Origin: Sciurus carolinensis
Taxonomy: Eukaryota; Chordata; Mammalia; Rodentia; Sciuridae
Direction of reading: 5' to 3'
Length of the DNA stretch: 64,000 bases
Assembly: GCF_902686445.1 (NCBI RefSeq)
Contig: NC_062219.1
Span: 48,697,056 to 48,761,055, forward strand
Shown here: in pieces, positions 23,023-34,560 of the stretch
Layout of the letters: the number at the start of each line of letters is the position of its first letter
Position numbering within the stretch: position 1 is the stretch's first letter
The notes under the pieces: model-generated
Databases searched by the model: none
Told to the model about the DNA's origin: nothing
The model's input: only the letters and a program-made list of their open reading frames with translations
Made by a program: the position numbers and the translations under genes

Positions 23023-23720
23023 TCACTATATCTTTATTCAAGAACCAATCTGTTTTGATGCATTCAGTTTTACAGTATATTTACTTTTTAATTTTTGATT
23101 ACATGTACTAGTCATGTATGCTAATGTGGTTCAGTGTGATATTTCAACATACGGATATAGCATGTACTGATCAAATCTAGCCTCCCTTTATTCACCCTCT
23201 CCACCTTCCAAACTTCTACATTCAGATGAACATTTTTTTCCCTTGCACATTTAGGAGATAACATGCAATACCTGTATTTCTGTATCCACCTTATCTCACT
23301 AAATGTATTGTCCATTTTACTGCAAATGACAAGATTTTATTCTTTTTATGGCTTAATATAGTCCTTTACAAATATATATTTACCACATGTTCTTTATTCA
23401 TATGTTCATTTATGGATACTTAAGTTGATTCTTTATTCTAGAACTATTATGAATACTGTTGTAATAAACATAAGCATCAGTCCTCTCTTAGGTATGAAGG
23501 TTTTACTTTCTTTGGATATATATCCAGAAGTAGAATAGTTGGGTTGTTTGGTCAATCTAATTTTTGGTATTTGAGGAACTTCCACACTATTCTCCACAAT
23601 GGTTGCATTAATTTATTTTCCCATCTACAGCATTATCAGAGTATGTTTTCCTGCACATTCTTTTCTACATTATTTAAATCATATCCAATCTAATGAGGAT
23701 GAGATGAAGTCAGGTAGCAT
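23023..23720 (-). mobile_element. Old L1 3'-end fragment
   Basis: A new L1 3'UTR-like start ('atttttgattacatgtacta', then 'gtatgctaatgtggttcagt') runs into reversed ORF2-end wording ('ccacacTattctccacaatgg', 'tggttgcattaatttatttt'). Confidence 0.6.
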
Positions 23721-25074
23721 GATACTATGAGCTTCTAGTTTTATCCTCTGAGAACTTAATGAAAGCCATTAATTCCCTCCCTCTAAAACTTATACATACA
23801 TGCAAAACTGCCTACTAATAGAAATGAGATTCATAATATCATATTTGATACTGATCTCGGGGCCACGACTCATCTGGACTTTTGCTATATAATCATTGGA
23901 GACCCTTTCTAATTATTCAAAAACATTTGTGACATTATTTTGGAGACACTCAATACTATTTTATAACAGTTTTTGGATAAATATGAATGCAGCAGAGGAC
24001 TGCCTATGAAATTCTGTATAGTATGTATTTTGTACATTAATTGCTACATTTCCCACTTCTGACTATATCTCTTCTTTATTGTAAAAATAATGGAAACTAA
24101 GTTCAAAGTTCACTTCAAACAGACAAATATCACAATCATCCTGTCAATTATTTAACTATTTCAAGGTGTTTCTTTGAATTTATTTAAGGGCTTCATGATG
24201 TTAGAGTTCATTGCAGTGCAACTAACATAAAGAATATTAGTGTTCCAAAACAGACATCTTTTCATCCAGATAATTCCAACCTACTGTGGTTCAGTATGGC
24301 ACTCTCCTAAATTGGAGGTTTTCTTTTTTACTTTTGATTATAAAATGATAAGGAATTCTTTATACAAACACATTTGCAAATAGCTAGGTCTTTGAAAAGC
24401 AAAATAGTAATTCAGTTGACATAGGCTGGTACTGAAAACATTAGAGTGTAATAGACAAATCAAATATCCAAGGAAGTTCAAATACTGAAAACGTTAATTA
24501 TAAGCAATGTAATCAAAATTAGGATGATAGGATTGGCAATCTTTGGCTATAAATTTGGATAGACAGAATTGGAAGCAAGTCCTATGAAAATAGTCTTCCC
24601 TTATATTCTGTTTGAGCAGAGTGAATGACTTTAGTAAGTCAAAGCACATAAGAAATTTATCAAATACTAAATATCTAAACAAATAGACTTAATTTATTTA
24701 CTTTGTAGTAACTCGTATTCATTTATTTTAAAAATATCTAATAAAAGTCCTTACATTATACCAGGAATTATGACTGATGAGAGAGAGAAAATGATAAATG
24801 ATACAAATCCCTGTCTCAAGTAGCCTCGGGCAGAGAGAGGCAGGCAAGAAAAATACTGTGTGACAAGTGCTCTGGTGGAGGAAAGCCCAGGTATTAGAAG
24901 GGTTCACAGAGGATGAAGTAATTCTGTCAAACATGAGAAATTAAAAAGAGACTCTAGGAAGAATAGGGATGAGAATAGAGGGAAGTGTGTTCAAACCAGA
25001 GAGAAGAGCATATGAGAACCTCTGGAGACAAAGAAAGAATAGGGGGTTCTTGAAATATTGAAGCTTAAAGTTTC
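23721..25074. other. Mostly unique AT-rich stretch
   Basis: No gene seen. The part around 24740-24950 reads like an ancient interspersed repeat but I cannot name it. The two 62-68 codon minus frames there have no domain. Confidence 0.45.
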
Positions 25075-25600
25075 AGTTCAGAGTACTACTTTCCTATTGC
25101 TGAAAATATTTAATGCTACAAATTTGGTAACTTAAAACAAGGGAATTTATCCTCTTATGGTTCTATGGGTCAGAAGGCTGATATAATCAAGATGGCAACA
25201 CTCTCCTTACCAGAGATTTTATTGAGAATTAGTCTCCAGGTTCATATAATTGGTTGGCAGAAATCAGTTCCCTGAAATTGTACTGAAGTACAATCAGAAC
25301 TGAAGGACATATTCCTTTGCTGGCTAATGCTGCTTGCCTTCTATGGTTCAAAGCCCCCCTCACTTTCAAGACTAGCAACAATGGGTAAGGATCTTCCATT
25401 TATTTTGCTTTCTTTTCTGCCTCATCTCTTTGCCTTCAGAAAAAAAAAAAAAAGTAGCTGGTCTGAAGGGCTATGGTATTAGATCATACCCATCCAAATA
25501 ATGCAGGATTTTTTCCTTAACTTAATCATCTCTGAAAAGTCCCTTTTACTGTATAATTTAACATATTCATAGGTTCTAGGGTTGAAGGTGTGGAATTGTT
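25075..25600. mobile_element. MaLR (MLT1-like) LTR remnant
   Basis: Wording such as 'tttcctattgctgaaaatat', 'aatttggtaacttaaaacaa', 'atttatcctcttatggttct' and 'atgggtcagaaggct' matches a common mammalian MaLR-type repeat. A 16-A run (25438-25453) is inside. Orientation and limits are not certain. Confidence 0.5.
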
Positions 25601-26100
25601 AACCTACCATTAATGCATAAATACAGGGAAATGAGACTACAAATGTAAATGGATGGAAGATAATAGTAAATCTCATATAGCTGGAGGAAAAGCAAGACTT
25701 AATCCTGAGAGAAATGGGATAACACTACACAATTTTCAGGAGTATAATGACAAAATAAGATTTTCATTTCAGAATGATCACATTAGCTTCAATATTGAGA
25801 TTGGACTGGAGAATGACAAGATCAGAAATAGTGACATCCTTAAGAGACTGAACTATATAGAAAAAAGAAAAAATACATTTGACTAACATAGAGGCAGTAT
25901 TATTAGAAGAAAATAGAACTGTAAAATATGAAAGAGAAAAAATCAAACTCAGTGATTGATGGTACTTGGGAAGGTGGAAGAAGAGATAATAGTTAATATT
26001 TAGTTTAAACTTTGTCTGGATTGGTAAAGATTAGAAATATTACAGAATATAGAAAAAACAGAAGAGAAGGTTTAGGGAAGGAGAACTACTTTGTTTAACT
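25601..26100. other. Non-coding stretch
   Basis: No recognisable feature. A 77-codon frame at 25653-25886 shows no family signature. Confidence 0.45.
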
Positions 26101-26113
26101 CTATGTCGAGATA

Positions 26114-26199
26114 CCTATGTAGAATTCAATTATGTAGAATTCAATGTAGAATTGAATTCTACATAGGAGAATTGAATTCTACATTGAATTCTACATAGG
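26114..26199. repeat. EcoRI-rich compound inverted repeat
   Basis: CCTATGTAGAATTCAAT (26114-26130) is perfectly reverse-complemented twice, at 26151-26167 and at 26183-26199. An inner hairpin pairs 26132-26144 with 26152-26164 around a 7-base loop. Five GAATTC sites fall within 70 bases. This could form a branched stem-loop as single-stranded DNA or RNA. I do not recognise it as part of any repeat family. Confidence 0.85.
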
Positions 26200-26699
26200 A
26201 GGCAATTGGATAATCCAGTTTTGTTTTGTAAAGAACTATGAGTTTAAAATTTAGCTTGAGATATATAGTACCACTAATGGTATGTGAAAGCAAGAAGTAC
26301 CCAAAAGGTAATTTGATAAATAAAAAGAAAGGAGTACTGCCAATCGCACTCAATTTGTACTGTTTTTAAACAAAGAAGGTCAAAGATGAGCTGAGGAGTG
26401 GAGATGAAAGAAGTTAGAGGAAAGCTGAATGAAAATAATGTCATTGGGATCCTGGAGGAAGTAGTTTTCTACAGTAAATATATCAAGTAAATCAAGTAAA
26501 AATCCATAAACTTTGCTTTCAGCAACAGGGTTTTTATAGAAAGTGATTCCAGTGAAATGACATGAGAAAGAAGACAAAGTGTAATGCATTGAAGAATAAA
26601 AGAGAAATGAGAAGTGTGGAGAGTGAGTAGACCAGTATCTCAAAATCCTGATGACCAATGCAGGAAAAATTGGATGACAAGTTTTTCCATGTGTTTGTT
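26200..26699. other. Non-coding stretch
   Basis: Nothing recognised. Confidence 0.45.
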
Positions 26700-27440
26700 A
26701 GGTTGCTATGTGTTACCTGTGATAGATATATTTTCCTCCAACACTTTAACACTAGCGTTACACATACAAAAAAGAAAAGAATTTTACAGTGAAAAGTCAT
26801 GTACCCACCACTACCATGTGTTAATTGTTATTATTCAATTACTATTTTATTACATGTTGCATTATCAAATCTACACATCTATCCATTCATTAATCCAATA
26901 CATTTCCCATGCTTTCCACAGTAAATTTCAGACATCAGCACATCTTTGCCTAAATACTTTAGTATGCATGTAATTAAAAGAGATATTTATTTATGGTTCT
27001 TTTAATTTTTATGATAAAATCTACATAAATTGTAGTGTAAAAGTATTTTAAATATGCCTTGCATTGAATAGTGATAATTGCACATAGACATGGAACCAAA
27101 ATCTTTACCAAGATAGAGCATCATTATCACCACAGAAAATTCATTTTTACCACTCCCCTAATGCAATCTGTGTTCCGATAATTTTTTCAATATACATGTA
27201 GTTTGCCTTTTGTAGAATTCATATGAATAGTATTTTGCAGTGTGAACTGTTTTGTAAGGACTTCTTTCACTCAGCATATTGTTCCTTGTGATTTACCCAT
27301 GCTGTTGCATGTATCAGTTGTTTATTTCTTTTTATTATTATATATTCAATGAATATACCACTCTCTATTTGATGGTACCCAGGATGTTTCCAGTTCTGAC
27401 CTTTATGAATAAAGATGCTATCAACATTTGAAGAAATTTT
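26700..27440 (-). mobile_element. Old L1 3'-end fragment
   Basis: Reversed L1 3' wording: 'tccattcattaatccaatac', 'ataaaatctacataaattgt', 'ttcactcagcatattgttcc', 'acccatgctgttgcatgtat' and 'aataaagatgctatcaacat'. Diverged and non-coding. Confidence 0.65.
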
Positions 27441-27580
27441 GTTAAAGGATTCCATAACTCTTATCCTTTTTTTCCAGCTTCTCATATGAGCTCCCATAGC
27501 TCCCATAACTTCTTGTATTTATCATTGGATTTAGAATGAGTTGGCATATCCTCTTGTGGGAGTGGATTCTCTAACTGGAC

Positions 27581-27967
27581 TGTCTTAGTCCGTTTTATGA
27601 TGTTATAGCAAAATACCTGAGGCTGGCTAGTTTACGAAAAAAAGAAATTTATTTTGGTTCATGGTTTTGAAGGTTGGAAGTCAAGAGCATGGCACCAGTG
27701 TCTGCTTGATTTCTGGTGAGTGCTTCATATCACTTTAACTCATGTAAGAAAAGTGGGAAAGAGAAGCAGACACGTGATGAAGGGAAGGTACCTGGCTGAC
27801 CTTGTGAACAAACATCCTCACTCTGTCAATCCAGTCTTGTGAGAATAGGAAATCACTCCCATGAGAGAAGAGTAACTTTCTTAAAAAGCCCAACCATGCT
27901 CGATGCTAACATTAGTGATCATGCTTACAGCACATGAAGAGGGGCAAGCCATATTTGAACCATAGCA
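27581..27967 (-). mobile_element. MaLR LTR (MST/THE-like), minus strand
   Basis: The plus strand starts TGTCTTAGTCCG and ends GAACCATAGCA, so the sense strand starts TGCTATGGTTC and ends CGGACTAAGACA. These are the hallmark ends of MaLR LTRs. Internal phrases such as 'aatacctgaggctggctagt' agree. No convincing flanking duplication was found. Confidence 0.75.
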
Positions 27968-28049
27968 ATAATCAGGGACCTCAAATTCAACATCTTTGTT
28001 CACAAACTGAATTCCAACGAGAAAAATAATACATGAATAAAAGAAACAA

Positions 28050-28640
28050 ATACAACAGGATGTGGAAGACCCCAGAGGACCTGCAATCTCTTCTGAAGAA
28101 AACCTTGTGAACAGATTTCCGACCTACAATCTCTTCACAGCACAACTGGGTCAAATCCCATGTTTTTCAACAGATGGATGGGAAGTCAGGCCAAACAGAG
28201 TCGCTTTTCCGGTTCTAAAGGAGGTCAACCAAGGTATTGATGATCACAGTTGAAGGTGGGAGAGATTAACATCTGAAATAAAACCCAAATGCAACAATAT
28301 TTCGCTTGGTATTGTAACTATCTCTACTTATACCAATATTGCTGAAAAAAAGGCAGCAACACTGGGACTGAACAAAGGAAATACATGAACAGCTTCACTC
28401 AATTTTGCAGTGCCTGCAACTGCTTCATCTAAAGGTAATACCGTGGTTCAACAAGACCACAGACTCCAGACTTGAAAACTGCTAAGGTCAAAAAGACTAT
28501 TGTCTCCAACAACAGTAGCAGCAGGGGTGGTAATGACTGGGTTAACCAGAAGTGAATACAGTCTTCTTAGTGTTCTGGCTCTGTCCCAGGAAAAATTGAA
28601 ATTTGACTTTTCAACTTTGGTAATAAACACAACTCACACT
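28050..28640 (+). pseudogene. Unidentified gene-derived or repeat-derived sequence
   Basis: This stretch has higher complexity than its surroundings. A 63-codon frame (28062-28253) is followed, in shifting frames with stops, by short peptide-like runs (for example NISLGIVTISTYTNIAEKK and VPATASSKGNTVVQQDHRL). The look is that of a decayed retrocopy of a coding exon. I cannot name a parent gene, and no poly-A tail is visible. Old L1 5' sequence is the other possibility. Confidence 0.25.
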
Positions 28641-28649
28641 ATCTGGTGA

Positions 28650-30696
28650 ATGAAACACAAAACCTCATTGTGCCTGGAATTATTATTTTATATAAATTAT
28701 CCAGTCTACATTGTTTTTAAAACCACAGGAAATACAAAGATGCAAGTGAGGTGACCCATGATCAAGAATAAATTTAACAAGATTAAACTTTCTGATGACC
28801 CAGTTATTGGGAATAACACAGAATGACCTTGAACAACTATTATAAGTAGGTTCACAAATATATAGGAAAAGATGTAAAGAATTAATAAAGTTATGTGAAG
28901 ATTTCAGAGAGACATGAAAACTATGAAAAAGAATGAGGAAGACTTTTCATTTCAAGCAAGCTAAGTACTACTAAAATCCCCGCAAACTGTATTTCAAAGA
29001 AACATGAGAAGATTATGAAAAGTAGAGAGAAGAAAGGCAGATAAGGAATGTGGATTGTAATTCCTCTGGGGTTTTCTTTTGTGTTTCTCTGATCTCAAAC
29101 ATGTATTTGAAGAAGATGATAATCCAGAATTGTCAACAGGCACAGTCAACACAAAGCCCTGACAAACCCTATGCTCTCTAACCAAAGACCCAGGAGGGAA
29201 CAGTGTACCAAGATAGAAAACTTTTAATCAAATTCTTTAAAAGTCACACATCATAAAAAAAAATTATAAGCTCGCTCTCACTCATTCCAGCCAAAGCCAA
29301 ATGGGGAGCCTAGACTTTCACCTGTTAAGCTGTACAGAGAGTTAAAGCCACCATTGTAGTTGTTTCTGAGAAAATCAAGTAGAAAACTGAGACTTTCATC
29401 TCTGTTGGTCAGTAATGAATGTCTGGTCACCTCCCAGCCCTGAGCCCTGCAAGTCCTGGGAGCCTGAAACTCTCTGCTGCCTATATAACAGCACCCCCAA
29501 CCCTACCTTCACAGGATGGTATCACAGCAGGTCTGTTGAAAAGTCAACATTTTCACCACTGCTCAGTGTTTTGGGGGCTGGTCCTATCGTGGTATCAACA
29601 GACACCACCTGGGGAATCTGAGCTCCCACACTGCTCAGTAGTAATGAAGGACACCTCTTTTTCAATGTCAATGGAAGCCACAATGGGGAAAATAGACTTT
29701 TGTTGTCCCTTGGCAATAACAAAGTGGTGCTCTTTACCCCTCTTCAGAGAAATAGCAGATGAAGCTAGCTAAAGCTGAAGATGTGCATAAGTACAGTCTT
29801 ATAATACAGAAATGTCAAGGTTTTAATCAAAAACCCATGTCATTCCAAGAACCAGTAAAATCTCAAAGTCAATGGGAGAAAGAAAAACAATGAACACTGA
29901 GAAGACAGATACATTAAAATCATCTGACAAATATTTTAAAGCATACATAATAAAAAGTGCTTCAGTGAGGAATTAAAACACATATTTAACACACTACTTC
30001 AAATGGAGTTGGAGTCTGAGAACACATTTGAAAACTATGGGCTCAGTGGTACAGTGATTCCCTAGCCTTCATGAGGCCCCAAGTTCATTCCCCAGCATGC
30101 CAAAAAGGAAAACGAAAAAAAAAAAAAAAAAGTCTGTAAACTAAGCACAAAGAAAATTTTTGAAAAAAATATTCAACACTTTTCATATTGGATTTTGAAA
30201 GATAGCAGCTTTCTCATAAGAAACCATGGAGGCCAGAGGTAGAGAAACCATGTTTTTGAAATGCTGAAAGAAAGTACTATCAACCAGAATCTTATATTAA
30301 GTGAAAATATTCCTCACAAGTGAAGGGGGAATCAAGGCATTCTCAGTTCAATAAAGATAAATTTATTACCAGCAGAACTTCCATGAAAGAATCGCCAAAG
30401 TTCTCTAATCAAAAATGGAAAAATAAAGAATGAATCATGGAATATCAGAAATAAAGGGAAAAAACAGTAAATAAAAATATGAATAAACAAAACAGAACTT
30501 CTTTCTCCTCTTGAGTTTTCTAAATTATGTTTGATTGCTGAAGCAAAATGGTAACAATGTTTGATATAGTTCTAAATAAATGTGAGGGAAGTATTTAAAA
30601 CAATATTATAAGTGGGTGAAAGTAAAGGATATAAAGTGATTTAAGCCTTTTATACTTCACTTGAAGTGGTAAAATGCCAATACCAGTACAATGACT
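28650..30696 (+). mobile_element. Old L1M, 5' and ORF1 part, plus strand
   Basis: Phrases such as 'agatgcaagtgaggtgaccc', 'accctatgctctctaaccaa', 'caagtcctgggagcctgaaa', 'accatggaggccagaggtag' and 'ccagaatcttatattaag' follow the order of the 5'UTR and ORF1 of old plus-strand L1. GC content is higher at 29.3-29.8 kb, as in an L1 5'UTR. It is interrupted by an ID at 30040 and continues after the MaLR LTR at 31126. No intact frame. Confidence 0.55.
30040..30132 (+). mobile_element. Diverged ID element
   Basis: GGGCTCAGTGGTACAGTGATT (A-box region, shortened), a degraded B box (AGTTCATTCCCCAGC) and an A-rich tail (30112-30132). Old compared with the ID at 21381. Confidence 0.75.
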
Positions 30697-30902
30697 TGGA
30701 TATGGTTTGAGTGCAACCCCCAAGGATTTATGTGCTGAAATATACTCCTTATCATGAAGCAGTAAGATGGTAGAAACTTCATCCAACTGTGGTGTTGAGA
30801 AGTGGGGCCTCAGGAAATGTTTAGAAAAAGATAAGTTCATCAAGATGGAGCTCTTCTGACTGAATCCTAGTGCCCTCATATGAAGTGAGAAAGAGATCTG
30901 AA

Positions 30903-30941
<39 letters not shown>

Positions 30942-31125
30942 GTGTGACTCTGGTCTCTTGCCATGTGATGTCCTAAACCACCTGAGAACTCCCCCAGCAA
31001 AAAGACCATCACTAGATGCAGCCCCTCAACCCTGAACCAGAACTGAGAAGTCAGATAAACCCTTCTCATTTAAAATTAAGCTGCCTTGGGTATTTTGTTA
31101 CAGTAACAGAAAACAGACCAATACA
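30697..31125 (+). mobile_element. MaLR LTR, plus strand, nested in old L1
   Basis: Starts TGGATATGGTTTGAGTGCAA and ends AGACCAATACA, with 'ccctcatatgaagtgagaaa', 'tcttgccatgtgatgtccta' and 'tattttgttacagtaacag' in the usual order of MaLR LTRs. A CA microsatellite has expanded inside. Flanking duplications are not clear. Confidence 0.7.
30904..30939. repeat. (CA)n microsatellite
   Basis: About 18 uninterrupted CA units inside a MaLR LTR. Likely length-variable. Confidence 0.95.
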
Positions 31126-32450
31126 ACTAGGAGGCTGATAATTTATGTATATGTAATAAAATACCTAAAGCAGCCACTATAAAATGGATACAAAGATACA
31201 TTCAAAAACAGGATAGATCAAAATAATTCTAAGACAACATTGTAGCCATAGACAAGCAGAATAAATAAAACATAAAATAAAGTGATAGTTAAACCTTACA
31301 TCAGCAATTGCATTAAATGTATACATTAATTAAAGATGGAAATTGGCAAAATGGATAAAAGTATGACAAAATTATATTCTGCCTATAAGAAATTCACTTC
31401 AAAGATAATGTCATAGATAATTTGAAGAGTGAACACATAAATATAATATATAATATGTAATATGTAATACATAATATTTTATGTATAACAAATGCTAATC
31501 AAATGAAATAAATACTAGCTATAATAATATCAGATAAAGTAGACTTCAAAACAAATAAGGTCACATATCAGACACAGATGTGGTTTTTATGTAATAACAA
31601 AGGGTAACTATATCAAGAATACCTGGTTATTCTAATGTACTTAAAAGAAACAACAGAGATACAAATCTGTGAGGCCAAAAGTGATAGAACTGCACCATAA
31701 TTGAGGATATTTAAATTATTTAAAAAGTAATAGAATTGAATGAGAAATAAACAAACCCATAATAGTATTTGGAGATCCAATGCCTGTCCCTCAACAATTG
31801 ATAGTATAATTGTACAAAAGAATTACAAAGGACATAGATAAATGTCAGAACATCAATTAAACTATCTACCAATGTTCACAGAATACTTCATTTGAAGTTA
31901 GCACAAAATATGCTTATTTCTAGTGCTAATAGGATAGATATCAAGATAGAACTATTGGGTCATAATACAAACCTCAACAAATTTAAAATAAGTATTATTC
32001 AGAGAGTGTACTCTGACCATAATGAAATCATGTCTGAAGTGAACAAGATTAACATTTAAAGAAAATACCAAATATGTAGAGACCAAAAAACTAACTTCTA
32101 AATAATCTGTGGACCAAAGAAGTGACAGAAGAAATGACAAAATGAATGCATGAATAAATAAATATATTGCCTAAAAACTCATCGACAGAAAAATGAGATA
32201 TGAATTCTGTAAAAATGGACTGCTTAAATGCTCAACCAACAGGAATTAAAGTATGCTGAGAAAAAGAAGCTATACATAATGAAACTATATATAATGTGCC
32301 TATATATGAAAAAGTACTATTAGAAATAAAACTAACCCAAGGAGAAAGAAATGAGAATCTTGGTTCTGTATAGGAGGTGAGGGATTGACCAAAAGGAGCA
32401 AAAGGGAACTTCCAAAACTTATCACCCTGCATATTTGAGGTGCCAACAAT
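31126..32450 (+). mobile_element. Old L1M ORF2 part, continued after the LTR
   Basis: Old plus-strand ORF2 wording: 'ggaaattggcaaaatggata', 'cctataagaaattcacttca', 'cagataaagtagacttcaaa' and 'gaccaaaaaactaacttcta'. It contains a cluster of ATAATATGTAATA repeats around 31440-31480. It is the right-hand part of the element that starts near 28650. Confidence 0.6.
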
Positions 32451-32534
32451 TTACTAAATATAGTCCTACTTTAATACAGACACAAAAATTAAATAAAACA
32501 AAGAACAGAATATTTAACTGTATCCCTCTTCCTC

Positions 32535-32640
32535 CTCGCTTTTTCAAGGGGACTGGTTGGGGATGCCAAGGAGGATTTAGTCCAGGGCCTATGTGCATGC
32601 TAGGTAAATGCTCTACCACTGAGCTACACCCCAATCCTAC
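32535..32640 (-). mobile_element. Diverged ID element, minus strand
   Basis: The reversed B box region is degraded (GGATTTAGTCCAGGGCC). The reversed A box half is clearer ('gctctaccactgagctacac', then CCCAATCC). Confidence 0.7.
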
Positions 32641-32696
32641 CTCTTTCTTATATATTCTATTTCTTAATGAGGTTTTATCCTTCGAAGTATGGAAGT

Positions 32697-33212
32697 TGTA
32701 GGGAACATTCCTCAAGCTTATCTGACAGCAGTCACTGACACCATGGTCTAAGTAAGCCAAACAGTCTGGACAGAGAAACTGAGGTAATGATAAAGACTCG
32801 CCATGGAACGAAGGTCTTTGCAGCTGTTGAGACTGAGTTAGGAGCCAAGGGGAGGCCTCACTTATCAAGCATCTCAGCAAGCTGTGATGTGAGCTCCCCA
32901 CGCTGCCTTGCCTCATGCTGTGTGCAGGAGCTTGCCATTCCCCCAGTCCTTTGTCTCAGACCTATTGCTGGGCAGAATTGCTTAGGCATGCTTGGTTTGT
33001 TTACACTACCTCGACGGATAGTTCACCTATAGGCCAATTCTGTTATGCTTTAACAAGCATGTTAACCTGATTGGATAATGTGCCTATGTATGTCCTGTGC
33101 AACCCTAAATAAAATTAGATCTGTCCCTTCAGAGCTCAATCTCCAATGTTGAGTGCACTAGATAGGCATCGACATCCGCACCCTCAGCGGACCCTGTCTC
33201 CAAACATCTACA
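32697..33212 (+). mobile_element. Solo LTR of the same ERVK-like family, copy 2 (516 bp)
   Basis: Begins TGTAGGGAAC and ends CATCTACA, like copy 1 at 11362-11882, and can be aligned along its whole length with scattered substitutions and a few small indels. It keeps a clear AATAAA at 33108-33113. The flanking hexamers (GGAAGT before, GAGGCA after) do not match, unlike copy 1. A frame of 81 codons inside is not conserved in copy 1. Confidence 0.8.
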
Positions 33213-34019
33213 GAGGCATTTTGTTAGTTTTATGACTTTTAAAAGAAATTTATATTTTCATAAATAAATTATAGTATTAAGACAAATTAATTATTTGGGC
33301 ACTTTGCTAATTCAGTCAAAATTGCAGTCAATTTTTATCACTGATAAACTCTACAGCACTTGAAGTCTTTTAAGATGATTGTCAGTAGCCCAACAAAAGT
33401 AATGGTTCTTTCTATGGGTCAAGAACTTAAGAAAAAAATGGGGCAATACATATTTGAAAGTAACTGATATTCCAGTGTTTACTCTTAGAAAATTTTGGAT
33501 CCTAGCAATTTTTTGATTATGGGTGAAATGATAAATTAAGTACATGACTTATATTCAGAGGTTCTTTGTCTTTAAGTAAGCATAATTTAAGAAATGACTT
33601 AAAAAGCCAATGAGATGTAGTGTCAACTGTGGAAAAATCTGTTAACATTTTTGGTTCTTCTAGTTATTAAGGTCTGAGCTCTGAAGCAAGTCACTCTGCT
33701 TATCAAAGTTTGCATTTCAATATTTGAAATATGGTTACAATTGAATATGCTTTCTTTACCCTGGAGTTTTGGAAAATAACAGTCCTTTGAGTAAGATAAA
33801 CTTATATTTTATAGCCTGTGCTTCTACTGTTGCTAGTGCAGCCTTAGGCAAGATAAGAAAACTCAAAATTTTCTTTTCTTGTAACACAGAATGGGCATAA
33901 TAGTGTCTTCATAATTAAGTTATTTTTAAAAAATTAAATGAAATAATGGCTATTTTATTGAAGTGTTCCTTTTAAACTCTTGGGAAACAAACAACAGAGC
34001 CCCAAGTTATAAACGATAA
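33213..34019. other. Non-coding stretch, possible MIR trace
   Basis: Mostly unique. Around 33815-33965 there is a MIR-like order ('gcagccttaggcaagataag', then 'acagaatgggcataatagtg'), too decayed to call firmly. Confidence 0.35.
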
Positions 34020-34560
34020 AGCCTTCAATGTGTAATGCATGCCATATTTAATAATTTAGCAGGAAGTCTAACATCCTGTCCTATACCTGCTAAACCTACT
34101 TTCTTGATGTCAATAGATATCAAGAAACCCTCAGATTCATCCTGTGCTATTCCATCCAAAAGGCCAGTTGTGTTTGTACCTTTTTTAATGCTTAACATTG
34201 ATCTCACCAGTGTCCTTGTTTTGCAGAACTTCCCTATTGTACCTCAAACAAGTTGCTCCAGAAGAATGTGAGTCAGTGCTGTCCTACTGCCACAACAGGA
34301 GCCTGGCGTAGGCCACTCCACAGTCTGGTGAGGTCCCTGTTTCCAGATGCTGCTAGCACGCTATATCCGAAGAAGGAAGGCTGAATTCGAACCCCATGGT
34401 GAGTTTGCTGATACCCTGGCTCATATTGCTCAGTGTGGGGCTTGCATGGCTCTGTGAGGGACCAGGTAGGACCATCCTTCCACCAGCATTGTACTTTACC
34501 ATAGTTGAACTAATGTCAAAATAACAAATAAAATAAGATATTTAAAAAAAAAAAAAAAAG
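34020..34560 (+). pseudogene. Unidentified retrocopy-like sequence with A-tail
   Basis: A GC-moderate, gene-like stretch ends in a 16-A run (34544-34559) preceded by overlapping AATAAAATAA signals, so it looks like a retroposed plus-strand transcript. It holds a 78-codon frame (34035-34271), overlapping a 60-codon frame on the opposite strand. Neither matches a protein I know. It could be a retrocopy of a non-coding RNA or of a 3'UTR. Confidence 0.3.

Noticed and set aside
26614..26973. 119-codon plus-strand frame
   Set aside because: Overlaps frames on the other strand in old L1-like AT-rich DNA; no domain and no conserved start.
29419..29772. 117-codon plus-strand frame overlapping other frames
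   Set aside because: Sits in the GC-richer 5'UTR-like part of an old L1.
30595..31069. Cys/Val-rich frames on the minus strand
   Set aside because: The Cys-Val run is just a CA microsatellite; the rest is MaLR LTR sequence.
32422..32916. 164-codon minus-strand frame
   Set aside because: It crosses the reversed ID element and the solo LTR; not a single evolutionary unit.
11362..33212. One provirus bounded by the two related LTRs
   Set aside because: The 21 kb between them holds unrelated L1s, SINEs, pseudogenes and unique DNA; copy 1 has its own target duplication, so these are separate insertions.
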